Of a DNA stretch of 55,912 bases, positions 26,232-33,821 are shown piece by piece; position 1 is the first letter of the stretch, and each line of letters begins with the position of its first letter. Source of the DNA: Chloroflexi bacterium OLB15. GTDB lineage: Bacteria; Chloroflexota; Anaerolineae; Aggregatilineales; Phototrophicaceae. Location of the stretch: assembly GCA_001567085.1 (NCBI GenBank), contig LMZS01000174.1, positions 1-55,912 on the forward strand. The letters run 5' to 3'. Made by a program: the position numbers and the translations under genes. The notes below the pieces were generated by a model, which had not been told where the DNA came from, ran no database searches, and worked only from the letters and a program-made list of their open reading frames with translations.

Positions 26232-26988
26232 ACGGTATGTGCTGCTGGTAGAGTTCAAAGGCTGCGCCAAACGCGCGGGAGAACGCGCCGCTGGCGCCCA
26301 GTTCCTGAGGCGAACCGACCATCAATCTGCCGCGCCCATCAAGCAACCAGATAATATCGGCAAAACGCAGCGCCAGATCGAGATCGTGCGTAGAAACTAA
26401 GACGGCGCGGCGTTGATCGCGGGTTAGCCGCTGTAAAAGAGTCATCAGTTCAACGCGATGCGGCAGGTCAAGATAGGCTGTTGGTTCATCCAGCACCAGC
26501 AAATGAGGCTGTTGTGCCAGCGCCCGCGCTACGAATACCCGCTGGCGTTCGCCATCGCTCAATTCCGCAACCAACCGGGAAGCGAACGCCTGCGTGTGGG
26601 TGACCAACAGCACATCATCAATAATGCTCCGGTCTTGTTCAGAGAGTGTTCCCAACCAACCGGTGTACGGTTGGCGACCTAACGAGATCAATTCACGAAC
26701 CGTCATCATCGCCGGGGCTACCCGGTCGGTTAGCACCATTCCGATGCGCTGCGCCAGATCACGCCGTGAAAGCGCGCGAATATCGTCGCCATCCAACCAA
26801 ACAGTGCCGCGCAGCGGTGGCAGAAGGCCGATCAGCGTTCGCAGAAGCGTCGTTTTGCCCGCGCCATTGGGGCCAAGTAAGCAGACTAAAGTTCCTGCCT
26901 CAAGCGAAACATTGAGCCGATCCAGCAAAATACGCTGCGCCGGATGAGAGAAGCCGATAGCCAGATCGGCAGCGCTAAGGACGCTCAC
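26230..26988 (-). CDS. btuD: Cobalamin-type ABC transporter ATP-binding protein
   Basis: A 252-aa ATPase of the FecE/BtuD type. Walker A GPNGAGKTT, signature LSDGERQR, Walker B LLVLDEPTA and the H-loop STHDLDLA are all intact. The GTG at 26988 overlaps the permease stop (GTGA); the longer open frame upstream is only the permease gene read in another frame. Cobalamin as substrate is inferred from the riboswitch in front of the operon, since FecE-like ATPases for siderophores look the same. Confidence 0.88.
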   Translation of the reverse strand: MSVLSAADLAIGFSHPAQRILLDRLNVSLEAGTLVCLLGPNGAGKTTLLRTLIGLLPPLRGTVWLDGDDIRALSRRDLAQRIGMVLTDRVAPAMMTVRELISLGRQPYTGWLGTLSEQDRSIIDDVLLVTHTQAFASRLVAELSDGERQRVFVARALAQQPHLLVLDEPTAYLDLPHRVELMTLLQRLTRDQRRAVLVSTHDLDLALRFADIIWLLDGRGRLMVGSPQELGASGAFSRAFGAAFELYQQHIP

Positions 26989-28106
26989 ATCGCACCCCGC
27001 AAACCGGGCTGACGCAAAATAACCCAGATCACCACTGGCGCGCCGAACAATGCCAGCACAGCATTCAACGGAAGCACAATTTGCGCGTCGGGCATATGCG
27101 CGATGAGATCGGCAATCAGGGCGATGGATGCGCCTAAAAGAATGCTGGCTGGAATTAACACGTTGTGACTGCTGGTACGCAGCGCCAAACGGCACAAATG
27201 CGGCACCGCGATACCTAAAAAGGCGATTGGGCCGCAAAAGGCAGTCACCACGCCTGCCAGCAGCGCGGTGCTCAAAATGGTCAGGTAACGCACGCGGCGC
27301 AGGTTCACGCCCAAACTAGCGGCATAGTCTTCGCCAAGCAGCATGGCATTCAGCGGCTTGGCTGTGATCGCTGAGATGAGCAAACCAAACAGAATAACGC
27401 AAGCGAAAATTGGCAGCTGCGCGTGCGTAACATCGCCAAAAGTTCCCTGTGACCAATTGTTGAACGAACGCAGCTGCGCTGGTGCGGCAAAATGCGCCAG
27501 CAGGCTAACCAGAGCGCTGGTGATGTAGCCAAACATCAAGCCGAGAATCAACAGGGTGGTCACATTTTGAACGCGCCGCGCCAGCAGCAAAACGATCAAC
27601 AACACGGCGGTTGAGCCAAGTGTAGCCGCAACGACAACAGCGAGATCACCGGCAATGCCCATCGCGCCCAGCAGCGTAGTCGTACCTACACCCACCGATA
27701 ACACAACCAGCGCCACGCCCAAACTCGCGCCTGAACTGATGCCCAGCACGTAAGCATCGGCCAAAGGGTTACGGAACAAGGTTTGCATGAGCAGGCCAGC
27801 GGTTGCCAGCGCCGCGCCCGAAAGCAGCGCAGTGAGCGCCTTAGGCACGCGATAATCCTGCACAATCTTCGTCCAACCCGCGCGGCTGGTTTCACCGCCC
27901 AACAGCGCTGTAAGCACTTCCTGCGCGGGGATCGTGACTGAGCCAACAAACAGGCTTAAAGCCAATGCAGCGGTCACCAGCAGCAGCAGCGCAATAAAAA
28001 CCCAGCGCCAGCGGTGTGAGAAGCGCAGTTTGGCTTCACGCGCCCCAACAGCCGCTACATGGCTTTTTTCCGCCCGCTGCTCTGCTGAAAGTGTGGTCAT
28101 TACCAA
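26985..28106 (-). CDS. btuC: Cobalamin-type ABC transporter permease (FecCD family)
   Basis: A 373-aa permease with about ten membrane helices. Family marks: NPLADAYVLGISSGASLGVALVVL, GLMFGYITSALVSLL, WSQGTFGDV, GPIAFLGIAVPHLCRL and the C-terminal GAPVVIWVILR. It follows the binding-protein gene at a distance of 141 bases that contain a hairpin (28192-28223). Cobalamin specificity is from the riboswitch. Confidence 0.88.
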   Translation of the reverse strand: MVMTTLSAEQRAEKSHVAAVGAREAKLRFSHRWRWVFIALLLLVTAALALSLFVGSVTIPAQEVLTALLGGETSRAGWTKIVQDYRVPKALTALLSGAALATAGLLMQTLFRNPLADAYVLGISSGASLGVALVVLSVGVGTTTLLGAMGIAGDLAVVVAATLGSTAVLLIVLLLARRVQNVTTLLILGLMFGYITSALVSLLAHFAAPAQLRSFNNWSQGTFGDVTHAQLPIFACVILFGLLISAITAKPLNAMLLGEDYAASLGVNLRRVRYLTILSTALLAGVVTAFCGPIAFLGIAVPHLCRLALRTSSHNVLIPASILLGASIALIADLIAHMPDAQIVLPLNAVLALFGAPVVIWVILRQPGLRGAM

Positions 28107-28191
28107 TCCTCTCGCCTTAACCCCTTGCCAATAAACACGAGGTTTGAAAGCAGAGATTCCCCGCAGGGTGTCTCTAATCGAAACTGTCGAA

Positions 28192-28223
28192 AGTAGGGGC
28201 GAAGCATTACCCCCGCCCCTACT
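28192..28223. repeat. GTAGGGGCG inverted repeat
   Basis: A perfect 10-bp inverted repeat AGTAGGGGCG / CGCCCCTACT with a 12-base loop lies between btuF and btuC. It has no T-run. Elements built on GTAGGGGCG are frequent as dispersed intergenic hairpins in several Chloroflexota and Cyanobacteria; only one copy is in the window. It may modulate the relative amount of btuC mRNA. Confidence 0.6.
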
Positions 28224-28247
28224 ATGAAATTACGCTGCCCCAATCAA

Positions 28248-29414
28248 TTACTGAAGCTGCTGATAGAAGAACAGTTCATGTTCTGGCAGCAGATCAGGAT
28301 GGAGGATGTAGATCAGGTCAGCAAGGATCAATTCAGGATGCAGCACGCCGGTTTCACCATAGTCGTTGCCGCCGGTGGCATTGGTACGCGCATTGTTGTT
28401 GTAAACCTGCCCATTTTCAAACGCGGCAAATTCGGCATAGCGTTCATCTTCGGCAAGGCCATCGGCAAGGCTGAACCAGAAATTAGGATTCAGCCAGACA
28501 TCAGCACCCAGCGCCTGATCAATGACTTCTTCAAAGGAAAGCGGCAGGCTTCCCGTAGAAGCATCATCTGCCCATACATAATCACCGCCCGCATCTGCGA
28601 TCAACTGCGCCGCATAGCTGCCGCCGCCAGAGACGTACCAGGTATCGCCAAACATCGCGTTAGCAAGCACCGTCGGGCGCACTTCCGCGCCTACAGCGAT
28701 TTCAGCAAGTTCGTGATAGTTCGTTTCAACTTCGTCAAAAATGGCGTTCGCTTCAGCTTCGGCGTTGAAGAAGGCGGCAATAAACTTCACCCATTCCGCG
28801 CGCCCTAGTGGATCAGATTCCAGATAATCGCTGTTGATCACCACATTCAAGCCAGCTTCCAGCAATACCGGATGCGTATCCCAGTCCGGGCTGCCACTGG
28901 CGAAGGTGAAGATTACGCCCGGCTCTAATACCAACGCCTGCTCTACATTGACGGTTGAGCCGCTGCCAATTTCAACGATATCGCCAGAGTCAATACGCTC
29001 GCGCACTTCGGGGCTAAAGGCAAAATCAATCTCATCCAGCGCCACCAGCCGATCTACCAATCCCAGTTCGACAAATGACGATAGGTACGTGGTGGACATA
29101 GAAACTGCGCTGGTGGCTGGCACTTCGATAATCTGCTCGCCTTCATAACCTGCGGGAACAGGTGTGCCACATTGCACCAGCACATAAACGAATGGCTCGG
29201 CTGCGCCAGCCCAGGGCGCGTTTACTGTGACGACTTTGTAATTGCTGTAATAGTCAATCGTGAAGCCGCTGGCATATGCTACCTGCGCTGTATCCGGGAA
29301 GTACCGCGCCGCTTCATCATAGTTTTCAACGCAGGCTGCCGGGTTTCCTGCGTCCTGGGCAAAAGCCGGGAATACAAACAGCAGCGTTAACAGCGCTAAA
29401 ATTATGTGTTTCAT
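28248..29414 (-). CDS. btuF: Cobalamin-type ABC transporter substrate-binding protein
   Basis: A 388-aa exported protein. The signal peptide (KHIILALLTLLFVFPAFAQ) has no lipobox. The BtuF/FecB-type periplasmic-binding fold is clear: YKVVTVNAPWAGAAEPFVYVLV, LGLVDRLVALDEIDF, NVEQALVLEPGVIFTFASGSPDWDTHPVLLEAGLNVVI and LADIAG-like NATGGNDYGETGVLHPELILADLIYILHPDLL. It is the first gene after the cobalamin riboswitch and terminator, and so likely binds cobalamin or a cobinamide. Confidence 0.88.
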   Translation of the reverse strand: MKHIILALLTLLFVFPAFAQDAGNPAACVENYDEAARYFPDTAQVAYASGFTIDYYSNYKVVTVNAPWAGAAEPFVYVLVQCGTPVPAGYEGEQIIEVPATSAVSMSTTYLSSFVELGLVDRLVALDEIDFAFSPEVRERIDSGDIVEIGSGSTVNVEQALVLEPGVIFTFASGSPDWDTHPVLLEAGLNVVINSDYLESDPLGRAEWVKFIAAFFNAEAEANAIFDEVETNYHELAEIAVGAEVRPTVLANAMFGDTWYVSGGGSYAAQLIADAGGDYVWADDASTGSLPLSFEEVIDQALGADVWLNPNFWFSLADGLAEDERYAEFAAFENGQVYNNNARTNATGGNDYGETGVLHPELILADLIYILHPDLLPEHELFFYQQLQ

Positions 29415-29507
29415 ACCATCTCTCCTAACAAGGCCTTACCGCGAAGGTCAACAAACAAAAATCGCGCGCGCGCCTCGCTGCCGGGAATGGCATTTCCAGT
29501 GTTTTGT

Positions 29508-29540
29508 ATGGGAAAAAGAAAACCCGCTTGGAAGCGGGTC
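29508..29540 (-). terminator. Riboswitch-linked intrinsic terminator before btuF
   Basis: On the minus strand ACCCGCTT-CC-AAGCGGGT is followed by TTTTCTTTTTCCC. It lies between the riboswitch core and the btuF start, as the expression platform for transcription attenuation. Confidence 0.85.
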
Positions 29541-29589
29541 AATAGGAACTGTCCTATCATGCCCCGTACCCCCTTTTGCGCGAAGGCGG

Positions 29590-29730
29590 TGATCGAGTGA
29601 CGTATTGGTGGGTATTCGGGCTTCAGCATTTTGCGGCTGTTACCGTTGCGCGACAGCGCCGGACTTACACCGGCTTCCCCCATTGAGCGCCACACGTCCG
29701 GGTGTTGGCGCGCCAATGTCATCTCAGTTG
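29590..29730 (-). promoter_or_regulatory. Cobalamin riboswitch
   Basis: Read on the minus strand the leader has the AdoCbl riboswitch core: GGGGGAAGCCGGTG, AAGTCCGGCGCTG, CGCGCAACGGTAACAGCCG and then the B12 box AGCCCGAATACC. Order and spacing match the class. It lies 180 bases upstream of btuF with the terminator between them, so cobalamin binding is expected to stop transcription of btuFCD. Confidence 0.92.
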
Positions 29731-29748
29731 TTATACGCGATACGCTGA

Positions 29749-29777
29749 CGATAACATGCGCGCTATGAATTTGTCAA
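29749..29777 (-). promoter_or_regulatory. Sigma70-type promoter of the btuFCD leader
   Basis: Minus strand TTGACA, 17 bases, TTATCG, about 20-30 bases upstream of the riboswitch core. Placement fits the start of the leader. Confidence 0.6.
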
Positions 29778-29893
29778 TTTCGTGGATATACAAATTAAGC
29801 TGGGTTGAAGCGCCATCCATCAATATTTAGCGCGCCGCGATAACAGTATTCCCGGCAATCATGCAGCACCATACCGGCGAGAAGCTACGCTCA

Positions 29894-30316
29894 TCACAAG
29901 TCAAAATCAAACATCACGACATCAGAATGCTGGCTTACGCCGCCCGCTTTGGCATACATGCCCATCGCCGGAAGATTGCTGGCATTGGTCAGCACAAAGT
30001 AATTAGTGCCGCCTGCCGCTAACACACCGGATTTGAATGCTTCAAGCAGCATCACGCCCAACCCACGCCGCTGAAATGGCTCTAGCACCTCAATTTCATA
30101 AAGGAAAAACATCGGTATCCGCGTATCAGGGCGCTCCAGGCAATACCCTAACAGGAAGCCGCCAATTTCGCCGTTCGCGTAAGCGTAGTACAGGTAATTA
30201 TGGGGGTTATCCAAAAAACCGGTGTTAAGCTGCTGCCAGTCATCACTAAAGAAGGTGCTGTGCATACGCTCAATCAGGGCTTCATCTCCCTTCTTAAGCC
30301 GGCGTATTTCTTTCAT
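29894..30316 (-). CDS. GNAT-family N-acetyltransferase (AAC(3)-I-like)
   Basis: A 140-aa GNAT protein. Acetyl-CoA-binding motif A reads EIEVLEPFQRRGLGVMLLEAF (RRGLG loop), preceded by FFLYEIEVL. The pattern is closest by eye to the AAC(3)-I/aminoglycoside acetyltransferase-like group: PHNYLYYAYANGEIGGFLLGY. Substrate unknown; an antibiotic-resistance role is only one possibility. It is a single gene, followed by no clear terminator. Confidence 0.78.
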   Translation of the reverse strand: MKEIRRLKKGDEALIERMHSTFFSDDWQQLNTGFLDNPHNYLYYAYANGEIGGFLLGYCLERPDTRIPMFFLYEIEVLEPFQRRGLGVMLLEAFKSGVLAAGGTNYFVLTNASNLPAMGMYAKAGGVSQHSDVVMFDFDL

Positions 30317-30586
30317 GAATGTTCCTTAAAGGGGCGATGGATTCAAGCGAGCCGGTTTCATGTGCCGGTTTGTCATCACACCCGCTCACGATACGCTAAA
30401 AGCGCATGGCGCTGCCCGTGTTGTGACGGGTGCCCGAATATAGATGATCGGCGGGGATGATCACCCCCCATTTATATTTATGCGCTTCCAAACATACCAT
30501 GCTCTGGTTTTATTTCAGCGCATTATTTCGCATTTTGGGCAATAGGGGGTTGTTTTTGTGCAAATGCACCTGCGGGTGAGCATTTC
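30317..30586. other. Intergenic region upstream of the LacI-type regulator
   Basis: A gap without a supported gene. GTGCA-AA-TGCAC (30558-30569) is a short inverted repeat that might bind a regulator. The left part serves as upstream region of the GNAT gene. Confidence 0.4.
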
Positions 30587-30615
30587 TTGATGAGCAGGGG
30601 ACGAATTGTTATCAT
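30587..30615 (+). promoter_or_regulatory. Sigma70-type promoter of the lacI-type gene
   Basis: TTGATG, 17 bases, TATCAT, 36 bases before the ATG. The operator begins six bases after the -10 box. Confidence 0.65.
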
Positions 30616-30620
30616 CAGCG

Positions 30621-30634
30621 TGAGAGCGCTCCCA
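30621..30634 (+). promoter_or_regulatory. LacI-family operator
   Basis: TGAGAGCGCTCCCA, a near-perfect palindrome with the central CG typical of LacI-family sites, covers the predicted transcription start. It implies autoregulation by the downstream regulator. Confidence 0.75.
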
Positions 30635-30651
30635 GATTCAGGTTATCAATA

Positions 30652-31722
30652 ATGAATTCTGAACGAATTCGATCCAACCCCAAAAATCTAAACTTAGAGG
30701 ATATTGCCCGCAAAGCCGGTGTGTCTCGCTCCACCGTTTCGCGCGTGATTAACAACGAGCCGTATGTAAGCCAGCGCACCCGTGAAAAGGTGATGGCTGT
30801 GGTGCAGCAGGAAAATTATGCGCCAAACCCGGCTGCCCGCACACTGGTGACGCGAAGAACGCGGGTGATCGGGGTGGTCATCCCAACCTCTATCCAACTG
30901 GTATTTGAAGACTCTGCCTATTTCCCTGCTTTGCTGCAAGGCGTGGTAGATGTCACGAATACGCGCGACTATGCCACCCTGTTGTGGTGGGGAAATTCAG
31001 AAGCCGACGAACAGACGCTTTATAACCGTATCTTGCAGCAAAACCGCCTGATGGATGGCCTGATTTTGGCCTCCATTCGTACCGATGATGCCCTGATCGC
31101 CCATCTGATGCGAATGAAAGTTCCGTTTGTAACGGTAGAACGGCCTACAACTTACCATTCAGAGATCAGCTATGTGACGGTAGATAATGTTGAAGCCGCT
31201 GAAAATGCCGTGAAGCATTTTATAGACATCGGGCGGCGGCGTATTGCCACAATTACCGGCGCGCTGAACAATCCTGACGGGCAAGATCGCCTGCTGGGGT
31301 ATCGTTTGGCGCTGGAAAAAGCGGGCATGCCGGTAGATGAAGCATTGATCGCAGATGGCCAATTCAGGTATCAAACCGGATATGAAATGACCAAAGGGCA
31401 GCTGCTGCCATTAAACCCGGATGCCATATTTGCGGCAAGTGACGTGATGGCACACGGCGCGATTCAGGCGATACACGAAGCTGGCTTGCGGGTGCCTGAA
31501 GATATTGCGGTCATTGGTTTTGACGACCTGCCAACGGCGATGCAGTCCAAGCCTACGTTAAGCACCGTGCATCTGCCGGTACACGAACGCGGGTTTGTAG
31601 CCGCTTCCATCTTACTTGACCTGATCGAGGGCAAAACGCAGGAAACGCGGCAGGTTATTCTGCCTACTGAATTGGTCATTCGCGAGTCTTGTGGAACCCA
31701 TTTGCGCCCCGTGTCTAAGTAA
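30652..31722 (+). CDS. LacI-family transcriptional regulator
   Basis: A 356-aa regulator. The helix-turn-helix reads NLEDIARKAGVSRSTVSRVINNEPYVSQRTREKVMAVV (about 14-55) with the hinge NPAARTLVTRRTRVIGVVIP. The periplasmic-binding-like effector domain extends from about 70 to 345 (DAIFAASDVMAHGAIQAIHEAGLRVPEDIAVIGFDDLP). Effector probably a sugar. No sugar transporter or catabolic gene lies next to it, so targets are elsewhere; the GH13 gene 7 kb upstream has no matching operator in the part I inspected. Followed by a terminator. Confidence 0.9.
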   Translation: MNSERIRSNPKNLNLEDIARKAGVSRSTVSRVINNEPYVSQRTREKVMAVVQQENYAPNPAARTLVTRRTRVIGVVIPTSIQLVFEDSAYFPALLQGVVDVTNTRDYATLLWWGNSEADEQTLYNRILQQNRLMDGLILASIRTDDALIAHLMRMKVPFVTVERPTTYHSEISYVTVDNVEAAENAVKHFIDIGRRRIATITGALNNPDGQDRLLGYRLALEKAGMPVDEALIADGQFRYQTGYEMTKGQLLPLNPDAIFAASDVMAHGAIQAIHEAGLRVPEDIAVIGFDDLPTAMQSKPTLSTVHLPVHERGFVAASILLDLIEGKTQETRQVILPTELVIRESCGTHLRPVSK

Positions 31723-31773
31723 ATGAGCCTGAGTCATGGGCATGCAGCATTCCTGATCCATAACCCAATACAT

Positions 31774-31818
31774 AAAAACACCCACATCCTTTCATTCAGA
31801 AAAGGCGTGGGTGTTTTG
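31774..31818. terminator. Bidirectional terminator between the lacI-type gene and the ABC exporter
   Basis: AAAACACCCAC (31775-31785) pairs perfectly with GTGGGTGTTTT (31807-31817); inner CCTTT/AAAGG pairs extend it. A- and T-runs on both sides serve both convergent genes. Confidence 0.88.
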
Positions 31819-31837
31819 GGCTGATATCGCAAGTTTT

Positions 31838-33769
31838 CTAGGTGCTTGCGAGAAGCGGGTTAGAGACAGCGTTCGGATCTGCTTCCAATTTCTCCTCATA
31901 GCGAAACTGGCTCATATACAGGTCGTAGTAAGCGCCCTTCTCTGCCAGCAGCGATACATGAGTGCCGCGCTCGATGATCTGACCGTCACGCAGCATCATG
32001 ACCATATCGGCGTTACGAATAGTGCTGAGGCGATGGGCGATCACAAAGGTTGTGCGACCTTCCATAATGCGCTCAAAGGCCTTTTGAATCAGGCGTTCGG
32101 TGCGCGTATCTACGCTGGATGTTGCTTCGTCCAAAATCAGGATACGCGGGTTCATCAAAGCAACCCTGGCGATGGCGATCAACTGGCGCTGCCCCTGACT
32201 TAAGCCGCTGCCCCGCTCGCCTAACACGGTCTGATAGCCTTCTGGCAAACGCTCGATGAAAGTATCGGCGCTAACCAGCTTTGCGGCGGCGATCACCTCT
32301 TCATCGGTTGCCCCTAAACGGCCAAAGCGGATGTTATTCATCACAGTATCGCTAAACAGATAGGTATCCTGAAGCACGATGCCGATCTGCGCGCGCAGGC
32401 TTTCCATAGTCACATCGCGAACGTCGCGCCCATCAATTTTCACCGAGCCAGTGTCCACATCGTAAAAACGCGGGATCAGGTTGATGATTGTGGTCTTGCC
32501 CGCGCCGGTTGGGCCGACGATGGCCACCATTTGCCCCGGCTGAGTGGTGAAACTGACACCCTTCAAGACACGCTCGCCCACTTTATACGAGACAGCAACA
32601 TCGTCAAATTCAACCCTGCCTTCAATCTGCGGCATGGTTTCGGCATTCGGTTTATCTACGATATCTACTGGCGCATCCAGCAGGCCGAAAATGCGTTCAC
32701 CGCCAGCAATCGCGCTCTGAATATTCGTCCACAATACAGCGATCTGCTGGATTGGCTGGTTAATACGCTGAACATATTGCAAGAATACGAACACAATCCC
32801 TAGAGTCAGGGCGGTACTTGCCAGCGAGATAGTGATCGGGCCAATGCTGATGTTATCCACCGCAAGCAGGTTTGGCTGGTTGGTCAGCACGGCGTAGCCA
32901 CCGACAAGGACTACAATCGCCAGCGCCACGAAACCTAATGCCTCCAGCGTAGGGTTCAAAGCGCTGGTAAAGGCTGCCGCGCGCACGTTAGCATCACGGT
33001 TGGCGGCATTGGTCTGACGGAAGCTCTCAATCGTCTCATCTTCACGATTGAACGCTTGCACTTCGCGCATACCCGAAATCGACTCTTGAAGATTGGCGTT
33101 CACGTTGCCCATTTGCTGGCGGCTTTTGCGGAAGGCCTTACGCGCTTGTGCTGAAAAATACAGGGTCGCGACCAGCATAACAGGCGTGACGATCAGACTG
33201 ACCAACGCATACGGCACGTTAATCCCGAACATTTTGATGGCAACCCATACCATCAGCAGGATGCCGCTAAACACATTCACCAACGCATAGCTAAAGGCTT
33301 GCTGAATCGTGTCAGTATCGCTGGTCACGCGGCTCATCAAATTGCCGGACTCATTTTCAGTGTAATAGCCGATGGTCTGGCTTTGCAGCTTTTTGAACAG
33401 GTCTTCACGTATTTTTAGTAATACGCGCTGGCCGGTGAGTGTCATGGTATAGAAGCTAAGCCCGACAAACACAGAACCAGCGATGAACAATCCGATCAGC
33501 AGCAGCACCAGGCCGCCTAGCCCTGCAAGTTTATCCGCATCCGACATATCCAGCGTGATCGTGGCGTACCAGCAATCTGCGGGATTTTGCGGAAACAGGT
33601 AGCAGTCTACAGCCTGGCCAATATATTCCGGCGCTGTAACCTGCGCCCAGGTTGCGACCACAATCAATACCAGCGTTAGCGCCAGGCCATACCAGTATTT
33701 GCTGAAATACTTGCCAAAACGCAGCATTGTGCGGCCAAAATTGCTGGCCTTGCTGGTATCCCCTTCCAT
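31838..33769 (-). CDS. Heterodimeric ABC exporter subunit, canonical ATPase site residues
   Basis: A 643-aa type IV exporter half: six membrane helices in residues 25-340 and an ATPase domain from about 380. Walker A GPTGAGKTT, Walker B LILDEATSSVD with catalytic Glu, but signature LSQGQRQL in place of LSGGQ. It has an insert between TM1 and TM2 (QAVDCYLFPQNPADCWYATI), unusual in this family, with two Cys that could form an extracellular disulfide. It pairs with the subunit encoded just upstream, 52 bases away. Probably exports lipids, drugs or peptides. Confidence 0.88.
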   Translation of the reverse strand: MEGDTSKASNFGRTMLRFGKYFSKYWYGLALTLVLIVVATWAQVTAPEYIGQAVDCYLFPQNPADCWYATITLDMSDADKLAGLGGLVLLLIGLFIAGSVFVGLSFYTMTLTGQRVLLKIREDLFKKLQSQTIGYYTENESGNLMSRVTSDTDTIQQAFSYALVNVFSGILLMVWVAIKMFGINVPYALVSLIVTPVMLVATLYFSAQARKAFRKSRQQMGNVNANLQESISGMREVQAFNREDETIESFRQTNAANRDANVRAAAFTSALNPTLEALGFVALAIVVLVGGYAVLTNQPNLLAVDNISIGPITISLASTALTLGIVFVFLQYVQRINQPIQQIAVLWTNIQSAIAGGERIFGLLDAPVDIVDKPNAETMPQIEGRVEFDDVAVSYKVGERVLKGVSFTTQPGQMVAIVGPTGAGKTTIINLIPRFYDVDTGSVKIDGRDVRDVTMESLRAQIGIVLQDTYLFSDTVMNNIRFGRLGATDEEVIAAAKLVSADTFIERLPEGYQTVLGERGSGLSQGQRQLIAIARVALMNPRILILDEATSSVDTRTERLIQKAFERIMEGRTTFVIAHRLSTIRNADMVMMLRDGQIIERGTHVSLLAEKGAYYDLYMSQFRYEEKLEADPNAVSNPLLAST

Positions 33770-33821
33770 AAGACGCGCCCGCCGTCAAGCCCACCCATCA
33801 TGATGGTTTATTTCCTTCCCC

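Noticed and set aside
26989..27237. N-terminal extension of the btuD-like gene
   Set aside because: It lies inside btuC in another frame, Arg/Cys-rich; the GTG at 26988 with a GTGA overlap gives a normal-length ATPase.
29411..29722. 103-codon minus-strand open frame
   Set aside because: It is the cobalamin riboswitch and terminator; the peptide has no family features and the RNA core explains the sequence.
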